In this document: positions 1 through 27,096 of the stretch, piece by piece
Numbering within the stretch: position 1 is the stretch's first letter
Layout: each line of letters opens with the position of its first letter
Assembly (NCBI RefSeq): GCF_022458985.1
Contig: NC_061775.1
Span: 28,098,819-28,162,818, forward strand
DNA length: 64,000 nucleotides
Direction: 5' to 3'
Source of the DNA: Mugil cephalus
Taxonomy: Eukaryota; Chordata; Actinopteri; Mugiliformes; Mugilidae
Program-made: the position numbers and the translations under genes
The notes under the pieces: model-generated
The model's input: the letters and a program-made list of their open reading frames with translations, nothing else
What the model was told of the DNA's origin: nothing
The model's database searches: none

Positions 1-15007
<15,007 letters not shown>

Positions 15008-15229
15008 AAAACCCGGAGCCTCACACGCGTTCGTCTCATTTCTGCTGAAAACTCTAAAGATTGTGGACACTTTACTGTCATAGGAACCGGTAGTTACTTA
15101 GATTTCGCTCATTGTCTTATTCAGGGAACAAAGAGTTTTAGTAAGTACTTTATAAAGAGCATTTAGATGTTGGCTTTACCTGATTCCTACACGAGTAGAG
15201 GAGCTTAAATATTATTCCAGGCCACTGCT
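15008..15229 (+). other. Presumed kifap3 3' UTR start
   Basis: This sequence directly follows the kifap3 stop. I see no clear AATAAA close to the stop, so the polyadenylation site cannot be placed. It may lie beyond or within the tandem array that follows. Confidence 0.4.
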
Positions 15230-16560
15230 GATTGGACTGCACTCACAATATTTGAGTTTATTTCTTTTTAGCTCGGTCATCTGATCCAGACAGAACCTGC
15301 TCTGGACAGAATAGAAGCCAAAATATTGCACAAATCTGTGTTTCCATCTTCCACCAATTAAGTAATTTGACTGTCTATAGTGATTAGATGCTAGCGGCTT
15401 AGCTACGTAGCCTAAAGCAACTACTACTTCCCCTAGAATAGTTGATAACTGATATGCAAACACTGGTTGCACATAATAATACAAGATGGCGACGGCCATT
15501 ACTGAGATTTTTTAACTTTGCTTCTAGTTCATGTTTGTTTTTACCTCAGTTGAATATTTCAGGCTCAAAAAATACACATATTGAACATGTATCTGGTGCA
15601 AATTCTGTCTTTGACTGAGTGTAAACACGGACGACATTTCACATCTTCTCAGTTTTGTGTAAGAAATTGAAGCCAAAATATTGAAGAAATCACTGCGTCC
15701 ATCTTGCATTTGAAATTCTTAGACTCCTGACAGTGATTAGATGCTAGCAGCTTAGCTACGTAGCCTAAAGCAACTACTCCTCCTCCTAGAATAGTGGATA
15801 ACTGATATGCAAACACTGGTTGCACATAATGGCACTAACACGAGATGGCTGCGTCCGTTTCAGAGATACTTTGGATTCTAGGTCTTGTCCTCAGAATTCC
15901 TCAGATTCTCACATCTGACACAGTCGGATAATAGTTTGTTTTTACCTTAGTCGATTATTTGCATGCAAATTGAACTGATGCATATTCTGTTTTTGAGCGT
16001 AAATATGAACAAACCTTCTCCTCCTTCCTCTGTCCAAAACTGAAGTCAAAATATTGTAGATATCAGCGTTTCCATCTTGCACCAATTAAATCATTTGACC
16101 GTTAGTTGTTAGCTGCCTAGCTACGTAGCCTAAAGCAACTACTACTCCCCATAGATTAGTGGATAATTGATGCAAACACTGGTTGCACATAATGGCACTA
16201 ACACAAAATGGCGTCGCCCGTTTCTGAGATATTTTGTCTTCGCTTCTGCGTCAGAATTTCTCACATCTGATAATCATTTGTTTTTATCTCAGTCGATTAT
16301 TATTTAGATTTTTTTTAACATGTATTTGGTGCAGTTTCACTTATTGACTTTGTGTAAACATGGATGAAACTTGTCCTCCTCCCTCTGTCCAGAACTGAAG
16401 CCAAAATATCGTAGATATAAGTGTTTCCATCTTGCACCAATTAAGTCGTTTGTAAATCCCCTGAGTGTCGAGAGAAGCTAAAATCAGATGCTACTGGATC
16501 AGTTGCACATAATGTCACCAACACCAGGTGGCAGCGCCGCTCTTTTATATTCAGTCTGTA
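15230..16560 (+). repeat. Tandem array, about 360-bp unit, four copies
   Basis: The landmark AAATAT(T/C)G recurs at about 15321, 15675, 16048 and 16403, giving spacings of roughly 354, 373 and 355 bases. Each unit carries TTTCCATCTTGCACCAATTAA or a variant. Most carry TTAGCTACGTAGCCTAAAGC and ACTGGTTGCACATAAT in the same order. The copies are clearly diverged and non-coding, and lie between kifap3 and niban1. Confidence 0.85.
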
Positions 16561-17950
16561 AAAGCACCATTAAACCAGGTATAAGGGACCATTATCAGCA
16601 GCTGGTTAAAGTAATTTTGGACCAACAAGAAGTTAACTTCCTGACCAAACACTACAGAGTAACATGAGACCTTTAATTTTAATACTTTTGAGACTCTTTC
16701 CCTTTAATCATCGACTGATCCCAGACTGGACGTCGTGTTCGTCACCTGCATATGAAAGCAAAATGTTTTGTGTGTGTGAGTTTTCTCGATGATTTACTTC
16801 AATAGTTACTGAAACTCCTGAAATTTGGTGCTAATTACGAGGAAAACGACGCGTAGTTTATTCTGTTGTGTCTTGAATTTGCAAACATCACAAATCACCG
16901 CACGGTGCAGCTTAAACGTCTTTGCTCCCCTTCTACATAAAGAACGACTCAAAACATCAGAGAACCCAGTCAAACACATGAAACAGAAATATTATACGTG
17001 TGCGTTTATTTATCCTGGAAACCTTGAGGACTAAAAGTTCATTTCAAGTCCAAATTAGAGCCCATCTGTTCAGAAGTGATTCCAATCAAAACGAGAGGCA
17101 CAAAAAGCTTTTCTATACGCGAGGAGTAAAGTCTGAAATACCAGAATCACAAATTAATCTTATGTTTTCCTGTAATTAAAACCAAATTTCAGATATTTCC
17201 AGGTCGTTTCCTGCCTCGCACTCTGTGTAAGCGCTGCAGTAGTCTGTGATAAATATAAACTCTACAAAGATGTCATTTATCTTTATGTGAATGTAATTTA
17301 AGAAGAAATGTCAACTGCCTTTTCTTGTGTTATCTCGAGAAATGTGTTTTAAATGTGAACAAATGAAGACGTATCTGCTGCTTTTTCTTTTTTTTAATTT
17401 ATTGTTGTCGTCCTCGATGTGCCTGCGGCGCCGCTGAAATATGAAACGCTGTAAATCAAACAACCGGAGAAGAATTATTACTGCGGCGTCTAATCTGCCT
17501 CACGTGTTCAATTATATTCGCCGTGTGTCTGTGATTGGTTCAGCTGTCGTGGAATAAATAATTTATTGTTTAGTGAATGAGTTCACACAGAAACGGTTTG
17601 TTTCTACGTTCTTCCTTTATTATTTTCAATAATAATATTACTTCAACATTCATCTGGTGGACAGTTTACGGTTAAATGTTCTAACCACGTCTGTGAGAGA
17701 TGCTCTACAGGTAACAGGCACTTGACAGGTACGCAGGGTGGTCGCTACGGCAACCGCATCCCAACGGACGTAAGGCACGCGGAGGCTACGTGGAGGTACG
17801 GTGAAGGCACTCTGCTTCTCATTTAGGAAAGAAAACTCACATTTAGTAGAAATGATGTGTAGTTCAGCTTTAGAATCGATTTGGTCAAAATATATTTAAA
17901 AACAAAAAAAAAATCATCTGACACTGATTTCTAAAATGTCTCAAACCGCT
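16561..17950. other. Intergenic region between kifap3 and niban1
   Basis: No gene is seen. The part 17180-17600 looks more complex, with homeobox-like TAAT motifs and retained CpGs (for example CTGCGGCGTCTAATCTGCC), and might be a conserved non-coding element. The rest is AT-rich single-copy-looking sequence. Confidence 0.4.
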
Positions 17951-18323
17951 TAGCTTAGCTTAGCATAAAGACTGAAAGTCCTAGAGTCAGAACAGGGTTA
18001 GCTTAGCTTAGCATAAAGACTGAAAGTCCTAGAGTCACAACAGGGTTAGCTTAGCTTAGCATAAAGACTGAAAGTCCTAGAGTCAGGACAGGGTTAGCTT
18101 AGCTTAGCATAAAGACTGAAAGTCCTAGAGTCAGGACAGGGTTAGCTTAGCTTAGCATAAAGACTGAAAGTCCTAGAGTCAGGACAGGGTTAGCTTAGCT
18201 TAGCTTAGCTTAGCATAAAGACTGAAAGTCCTAGAGTCAGGACAGGGTTAGCTTAGCTTAGCATAAAGACTGAAAGTCCTAGAGTTAGGACAGGGTTAGC
18301 TTAGCTTAGCATAAAGACTGAAA
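17951..18323 (+). repeat. 48-bp minisatellite, about 8 units
   Basis: The 48-bp unit consists of GCTTAGCTTAGCATAAAGAC, then TGAAAGTCCTAGAGTCAG, then a GACAGGGTTA tail. GCATAAAG occurs at 17963, 18011, 18059, 18107, 18155, 18213, 18261 and 18309. One unit is 10 bases longer because of an extra GCTTAGCTTA. Units differ by single bases only, which suggests recent expansion or homogenisation. It ends about 280 bases past the niban1 stop. Confidence 0.95.
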
Positions 18324-18602
18324 GTAGAAAGAAAAGCAGTATCCTGGTCCAGTTTTAAAGTTCCATGTATCCTACCACCACCTCTAAAGCTTATGTTTGT
18401 TTAGTTGGTCTGCTAAGCTAAGCTAAGCTAACTCCCTCACATCACATCCTCCTTTAAGAGACGCCTTTCCAGAAACTTCTTCATGATAAAATAATTCTTC
18501 TAAAACGTTTGTACATGTTGGATCATATAAATAATGTAGCGTGGTGTCATGCATGCGTGAAGAGATTCGGGTTCGGGTTCGGGTTCAGGTTCAGGTTTAG
18601 TT

Positions 18603-21600
18603 TCACTCCTCCTTGGGAACTCCGTCGGGGTAACGCTGCACCAGCTCCTCCACCTCGATCACCTCCACCACCAGGTCCCGGATCTCCTTGATGCAGTCCA
18701 GGGGCCGGGCCTCGGGACTGGAGGACGTCTCAGCAGGCGGAGACGTTGGTGGAGACGCTTTAGTAGCGTCTCCTGCCTCCTCCTGCTGCCCTGATGTCTC
18801 CACGTCGTCTCCTCCCACGTCTCCTGCCTCCTCCTCCTCCTCCTGCTGCCCTGATGTCTCCACGTCGTCTCCTCCCACGTCTCCTGCCTCCTCCTCCTCC
18901 GTCTGGACCGATGGGGTCGTCTCATCGCTGGTGGTTTTGTCCTCAGACGCGTCCTCTTTGCCGACGCCGGCCTCGTTCTCCGGGACGTCGGAGGTCAGGG
19001 AGACGTCGTCTGTGGACTCCAGGTCTGAGGGGACGGACCCGCTCCCCACCGACACGTCCAGAGAGTCCGGGTCTGAGGCTGGTTCTGGTTCTGGTTCTGG
19101 TCCCGGTTCTGGAACTGGTTCTGGGTCCAGGATGCAGACGTCTGCAGGTAGATCACCACTAGGAGGCGCCTCTGACTTCACCTGTGAGCTCTCACACAGA
19201 GTCTGGAGTCCAGTCTCCTCAGAAGGAGGTTCTGCAGGAGCAGAACCAGGACCAGGAGCAGGACCAGGACCAGGAGCAGGACCAGGAGCAGGAGCAGGAG
19301 CAGAACCAGGAGCAGGAGCAGGAGCAGGTGCAGGAGCAGAACCAGGAGCAGAACCAGGAGCAGAACCAGGTGCAGGAGCAGAACCAGGAGCAGGAGCAGG
19401 AGCAGGTGCAGGAGCAGGACCAGGAGCAGGACCAGGACCAGGACCAGGAGCAGGAGCAGGAGCAGGAGCAGGTGCAGGAGCAGAACCAGGAGCAGGAGCA
19501 GGAGCAGGGGCGCTGGTCTCTGTAGTTTCTGAACTGATCAGTTCTGAAGCTTGTAAGTTTTGTGTCTCAGTTTTCTCCTCCTCTTCTCCTCCTGTCTGGA
19601 CGTTAAACACTTCTTCTTCTCCTCCTCCTTGGTGGATCAGAGCCTCTGGTTCCTGCGTCTCCTCCTCTCTAGCCGGGCTCTTCTCCTCCTCCTCCTCCTG
19701 CTGGACCGTCTCCATCGGCGCGGCGTCCTCCTCCTTGTGAGCCCCGTGGTTCAGGCCGTTGACGGCCAGAGGAGACGGGGGCTGGGAGGAGCGCTGGGAG
19801 GGGGAGGCCAGCGCCATGGAGGGGCTGCTGGGGGTGGACACGGAGGGGGAGGACAGGGAGGAGCGGCTGGACTGACTGGTCAGGTCCCGACTGTCTGAGA
19901 ACAGGTTGTACCTCCTCAGGGTCGCTGCCTCCTTCACCACTGGAGACACCAGGAGGACAACGTTAGAGGAGCAGCAGGAGGAGCATGAAGAGAGGAGGTG
20001 GAGGAAATGTAGGACAATAAAGGAGGAAGAGAAGCAGGAGGAGGAGCAAGAAGGAGGAGGTGATGAAGTGAAGATGGAAGGAGGATGAAAGAGAAAGAGA
20101 GGGAGGTGATGGAGGAGATGGAGGAGGAGGAGGAGGAGAGCAGTGTTGTACCTTTGGTGACCTCCTTGTCCAGACTCTGCAGGAGGAGGCTCTCGTAGAC
20201 GTTCTCCACGTGGATGAAGGAGGAGTGGTCGGAGTAGACGGACTGGTCCAGAGCCTGGAGCTCCTGGGGAGGAGGAGGAGGAGGAGGAGACCAGAAAGGA
20301 GGTCCAGGTTAAACAGGTCTGGTTTTAGGAGGTGAAAGACAACGAGAGGAGGAGGAGGAGGTTCTTACCGCTGTGAGGGAGGGAGCCAGGTTCTTCTTGA
20401 TGAACGGCAGCGTGATGGAGACCAGCGCCTCCTCAAAGATCCTCTTCCTCACTGAGCTGCTGTCATAGTCATATTGCTGCGAGGAGGAGAAGGAGGAGGA
20501 GGTCATGGAGGAGGAGATGGGGGGGTACAAGGAGATCAAGGATGTTGGGTAGATAGAAGGAGGACATAAAAAAAGATGGGGGAGAAGGAGGAGACAGAAG
20601 GAGGAGGATGAGGTGGAGGAGTAGGAAGATGGAGGAAAATTAAAAGGGAGGAGGTGGAGGAGGAGGAGGAGGAGGCCACAGACCTTGAGGACTCGGTGTT
20701 TGTTCTTCTGGATGGAGGAGCAGACCTGGTCCAGGTGGTCCGGATGGTCCTTCAGGGCTTTAAAGAGGAGCTGCTCGAAGGTGAAGGAGGCGTTCTCCAT
20801 CAGCTGGAAGGAGACGAGGAGGTCAGTGAAGGAGGAAGCCATCAGACGACCTCCTCCTTCACTCACCTCCTCCTCCTCTGCAGCTTTTTCAGATCCATTT
20901 CATTTATTTATCAGTCGATCATTTCTCTGCTTCCAAAACCTGAGACTCAGATCTGATGGTTTGGTCCCAGGACGGACGTCAACGGGACGTCCGGTCTCAG
21001 TTAGATGCTAACGTGATGCTAACGGTGCTGATGCTAACGGTGCTGGTGCTAATGGGTGCTGATGCTAACGGTGCTGATGCTAACGGTGCTGATGCTAATG
21101 GTTGCTGATGCTAACGTGATGCTAACGGTGCCTCTGTTTCTATCAGGATCATTATGAATTCAATTTTTCTATTTAAATTAATATTCATGTTACTAAATAC
21201 CTTAAAAATAAAAAGGCACCGTTTTTGGACAAACTTTGTGAGTTTTCCTTCTTGAAGCACCGGCACCGTTTCCATCCCTGACCCGGACTCGGTACCTGCT
21301 GCAGGTCTATCTGGGCGCTGTGGATCAGTCCCAGGACGTTGCTGAAGCCAAATCTCTCCTGCAGGTCCGGCAGCTTCTCCTGCAGAGAACTGATCCTCTG
21401 GTAGCAGCTCAGCAGGTTCGGTTTCGCCATCTTGGCCAAAGCCTGAGAGACGGAGTGGGACACTTTAGAGGATTCAGACCAGACTCGCTCTAGTTCAGGG
21501 TCCAGGTTCATTCAGCACCAATATGATCCCAGACCAGCACCAGAACAATAATCGGTTTTACTTATAAAACATCCAAGGACACCGTATAAAGTAAGACGGG

Positions 21601-24600
21601 GTTTAAAATGAATAACAGACATCAAGGGCATTAAAAAAAACTACAAATATAAGATACTGAAAAGGTGAAAAGAGAAATAAAAGTGTAGAGTCAGTCAGAC
21701 GTAGGACGTAGGAACACGGGTTTGAGATGGGATTTAAAAATATCAATATTTAACCCAATAATAACTCCAGACTTTTTCCATTTGTTTTAGTCCATTTAAG
21801 TTTAATTATCCTTTAAAAAAATGGCATTTCTTAATAAATGCAATTAGTTGCATCGTTATTTTCATTGGTAAATGTTGTTTATTGTTTATGAGAAAAAACA
21901 ACAAAACTAAATTCTTGACAGTTTCAATCTGTCAGTTAATCAGAACATAATTATGCGTAGTTACTTTACTGATTAGTTTACTGAATGTTGCCTTTAATAT
22001 AAAACACAACATTTCCTGTTCATTACACAAAATATGTGTAAATGCTGTTTCAAAGGCTAAAAAAGAAACGAGTAAAATAATAAGATCATTAAATTGTTAA
22101 ACTGTTAAGAACTATAAACTGAAACCTTTCATCTTCATTGTGACCCTGTTCTCTTCTGTCCTCATCATAAATGTCTCGTGTTCTGTGTTTGTGTTTCATA
22201 AGGTTTGTTGTGTTTCCATGACTCAGTAGTTTAGTTACTGTCACTGTGTTTCTACATCACCTCCAGTGACTGAAGTATGAGCAGGTTCAGATATTCATCA
22301 TATTAATGAGATATTTCCAGCTTGAAAACACTCGTCTTTCTCCCCCTCCATTGTTGTGCGCTTTGTGTGTCTGTGTGGTGTTAAACGTGACGTCACTTCC
22401 ACTAGAAGTAGCTTAGCTTAGCTTAGCTTAGCTTAGCTCGGCTCGGCTCGGCTCGGATCCCTGTAATCACAGTTTGCTCAGCGTCTCTCTGAGAGCTGAG
22501 ACGTTGTCATTACGGTAATTTCTCCCGTGTCTCTTCCTCTTTCATTTCAAACCGTTATTACACTTAAACACCAGATACTGAAAGTTCCAGCTGTTCTGGG
22601 AAAATGTGCAGGAGAAGTTCACGTCGCAGGAGATAAAACAAACCTGTTTGATCAGCTCGCTGTCGCCGCCCTGCTGGACGTCCTCACAGACCTGGTCCAT
22701 CATGCCCTCGCTGAGCTGCCGTCCCTCGTCGAAGCCGGAGCTGATGGGGCCCATGAGTTCCTCCAGGACGGAGCCCAGGTACGGATGCACCGCCTCCGAG
22801 CACAACTTCTCCACCGGCTCCGACACTTTAGCTGCAGGAAGGACGGACGTTTGTTTAGGATTTTATACCCTCGTCCCACCACATTCATGACCAGTGCGTC
22901 ATGATCAGACGTGACCGAGAGAGAGGACGGTTTCCTGAGCTAGAGCTTAAGGTGAGATCAGCACCTCTGATGGTTTCCTCCAGCTGCCGCCTGGAGTTCA
23001 GGATCTGGTCCATGTCCGAGTGGATCTGAACCTCCTGCTGCCGGACCCACGTCCGACACTCCTCCTTCAGAGCCGCCAGCCCGTCCAGCAGGTGCTCCTG
23101 GACCAGGATGTAGGCCGCCTCCACCGTCTGAGCAAAGAGCAAACCACCGACTGTCAGGTAGGAGGCATTTAGGAAGCAGGGTGAGGTTTACTGTCAGGTG
23201 GTTTTCATTGAGCCAATCAGAGAAGATCAGGGTCTAATGTGGTCTACAAGGTCCCCCCTCTGATCTGGTTTATTAGGAACCATGAAGAAGAACAAGTGTC
23301 CTGATGTTTCTAATGTGATGATGTTGACAAGTGTTGATCGACTCGTTCAGTGCAGATATTTTCTCTCCTTCCTGGAGTGTGTTCGTCAGCGCATCAATAA
23401 ACATGAATTAATCTGAGATTAATCTGATCGACTCCGTTTGTTCCATCATCATCATCAGAAAATAAAAAAAGACTCACAGCGAACCAAACTCTCTTCTTCT
23501 CCGTCTTCTTGGCCTTGAGTCCAGGCAGCATTTCTTTCTCCAGAGACGGAAGCAGCTTCTCCATCACCAGGTTGGCCATCACCTGCACATTCATTCATTC
23601 ATTCGTTCAGTTACTTGTTCATTTAAAGGCATTAGCCTTCCTCCCTTTTCCTCCTTCTCTCCCTCATTCCCTCCTTTCCATCACTTCCTTCTATATTTCC
23701 TTCCATCCCACCTTCCCTTCATTTTCCTTCCTTCTTTGCTACTTTTACTCTTCTGTCTATGGCCACGTTAAGCCCCGCCCCCAAGCGTTCTGATTGGTCC
23801 GATGATATTTCGTCTCCTCCACTCACATGTCTGTTTTCCAGCTCTGTCTCTCATGTAAACGTCCTTTAACGTGGACAGTTTATTAGTAACGTAGCGTAAC
23901 GTCACCAGATTATCACAAATTTAACTTGGTTTAAACAGAAGATCCAGATAATCTGCTGATGAACCAGTTCCACAGTCTGTCCTGTGCACTTTAATCATCA
24001 CCACTGTCATTATTAATGCTCTAATAATTCTCATGAATAAATAAATAGAAGAGATCTCAGTGTCTTTGTTGACTTTTTACCTGTTATTTACTTATTATCT
24101 GACCTTTTCATTATGTGTGGCTGTTATTTTCTATCTAAACTTTATAATTACTGTTGGAAAATGATTTATTATTCAACTCTGTTTATTCTGCAAACGTCTT
24201 TACTTTGTTCTAGACTCAGATTGATTTTTATTGTTGTCAGGAAACGAGATATTGATGCACAGCTCAGAAAAATAAAAGTAAAACTACAAACTAAGTATAA
24301 ATCTGCATTGAACACAATAAATGAATGAATTCTTGGGCTCCTGCACGTATGAAAATCTGTTTTAAGATTTTAAAGACTGAGATGTTTCTTGTTCAGTGTT
24401 AAAGCAGGCGTGTTGGGATGGAGAGTCATACCCTGACGTCGCTTCCTATCAACATGTCCCAGGTCTCATATTTGCCTCTGTCCTGCCGGTAGAGCTGGAT
24501 GGCTTTGAGGAAGGCCTGGACCTCACACGTCTTCTTCTTCAGGAAGTCTGACGCACAAACAGGAGGAGAATTAAAACGTTAAAACCAAACTCCTCGTCTC

Positions 24601-26666
24601 CTGGTGGGGCCGGGCCGTTACCGCGGCAACTGTCTGCTGCAGAGTCTGCATCTCCTTTATCTGACGGATGAAGTGATTGATTCAAATTTACCCTCGGCTG
24701 GAAAAAAAAAGAAACTAAACAGCCGTAAAAGCCTCAGACTGGTTCAAAAACACAGAAATGTAAATGGTTTTCAGGATTTTAACCCTTTAAATGTCTTGAT
24801 ACCTCGAATCTAAAGACTCAATGCGACAGTAAAGAGCAAACCTTGGTTCTGGTGTCGGATGCAGTCTGACAGGATGGAGAGGAAAGCCGCCTGCTTGGCC
24901 TCCTGCCTGAAGCAGAAGTACGAGTCCCTCCTGTACGGGAGACGGAGGTAAACTGGAAACTGTCCCGGCATCCCAGACAGAGGTGGAGCAAAGTCCTCCT
25001 TCACACCTGGAACCAGACCAGACCAGATTTATCATCATTCCATGTGTGCAGGAGTACAAACAGGGTTTCTGCTGAGTCTTCAAACTCTTTCAATAATCAC
25101 AGTTTAAGGCCTTAAAACGTCTTAAATCTGAGCAGATTGTTGACATTTATCCGTTCGTCCGTTTACTAACGTTTCATTTGTGTTGGTGCCGTTCACAGTT
25201 CGATGCTGTAGTTCTGTATTAAATATCAGCAGAAATAAAACTACAAATGAGACCAGGAAGTGGAGCCCAGAGTTCAGTCCAGGTTGGAACGACTTTAAAT
25301 TTATTGTTTTTTCATACTTGGTGTAAGTTTTAAATTGAACCTGATAAAGTCTTCAAACCTGCAGAAACTGTATAAATGCATGTAGAATAAATATACATAT
25401 ATAAATATAAGAGGTTGATTCATATCAGATGGAAACTATGAGCAGGTGAGACCATATATAGATAAATATAAGAGATCTCAGTGTGTTTGTTGTGTTTGAT
25501 TCAGCTTTAATAAATATTTCTACATTTGAGACCCAAAACTGAATGAACCTGATGTTTAACTCACCGCTGTCGTCAGGGAAACATTTATCCACCATGTTCA
25601 TGTAGCTCTCCTCCGTGGTCAGGACAGTGCCCCCTGTAGGCAGCAGCTTGTGGCGCGGAGGAACTCCTTTAACGAAAGTCTGCAGAAGAAGAAGATGATG
25701 ATGATGAAGATGATGAAGATGATGAAGATGATGAAGTTGATCGTGGATCTGAAACGTGTTCTCACCTCCAGGCTGTCGTGACACTCCAGGCAGTAGTTGG
25801 CTCTCACCACCACGTACCTGTCCCTCCACTTCCTGGTGTCATCGAAGTACAGCACGGCCTCCTCGTACAGAACCTCGCCCTCTTGTGGAGCCTCCTGGAA
25901 TCACAGGGTCACGAATGAGACGGAGGGAATTTAACTTCAGATCAATGTTTAACTTTAAACAACCTGGAGAATGAACAGCGCTTAAAAACATCCTTTACTG
26001 ATTATTATAAAAATGATTCTAAGCATTTTTTTTAAACTCTTCACGGTTCATTAAGTTTTTGTTTATTAGATTTAACAACACGTAAAAAATGTTTTGCTTG
26101 ATGTGATTTGTGAAGACGGAGCTGGATCGTATTTAACTTCACGTCTCAAACAAGACGAGACTGTTTGTGTTTATTCTTACGTTTGTTTCATTCTTTTATT
26201 TTAACAATAAACTATTTATCAATGAAGTCTGTACCAGTCAGAGTCCAAGTGAATCTGCAGAATATTTTATCAAAGACTATGATCCTTAGTTTCTATTCAA
26301 GATGAAACTTATTTAGGAAAAAAAACTAGTCACCTGTTTTGACAAATGCATTAGCTTTGTTGTTTTTTGTTGTTTTTTTTTTATTTGCAAGCGACTAAAA
26401 CAGTGTTTCATTATTCTCTTTTCTTTTGTTTTTTGATGTGACGGCACAACTGCACTTTTATTTTATCTTTTTAAATTTTGTGTTATTGATTTTTGATTTG
26501 TTGAAATCTAACATTAATTTGTGTTCAATAAAAAATAAATGATCTCGGTCTCTTGAAAATGCTCAAAAAAGGGAAATGACCAAAACAGTTTTTGATGCAC
26601 TAAGATGAATGAAGAAACCGTTTTCCTTTTTTTATTCTATTGCTTGTTGATATTGTTTCTGTTTGT

Positions 26667-26701
<35 letters not shown>

Positions 26702-27053
26702 CTTTAAACTGATGAACCTCTCTTTAAACTAGAGGCTTCTACTGATCGTAAGAATCGTAGCGTCCTGCTTCTGGAGCCAAACCTCTGACTGATGATTTAT
26801 TCTGAATGAAAGACGACGTACCCTCTGTTTGAGCAGCTGTGTGATCTTCTGCTTGTTCTGTTCCAGGTCGTCTTCCACCTGAGCGAAGCGAGCCACCGAG
26901 AACTGTTTCCTGTAGTAGGGACTGAAGTCCTTCAGCTCGGCCTCGGCCTCGGCTGCAACAACAGGAGAGAGAACGGAGGACGTCAACGTCACGAAACTAG
27001 AGGATCAATCTGGGCCAGCTGATGCTAATGCTAACGTAGCATCAGGCAGTGAT

Positions 27054-27096
<43 letters not shown>

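Noticed and set aside
17951-18323. Regularly spaced repeats resembling a CRISPR array
   Set aside because: The entire 48-bp unit is conserved, with no variable spacers, and the genome is a vertebrate's. It is a minisatellite.
19184-19525. Plus-strand open frame of Glu-Gln/Asn-Gln repeats
   Set aside because: It is antisense to the Pro-Ala repeat in the well-supported last exon of niban1; repeat composition keeps it open.
18688-19740. 350-codon plus-strand open frame of Gly-Ala and Ser repeats
   Set aside because: It is the shadow of the niban1 last exon on the opposite strand.
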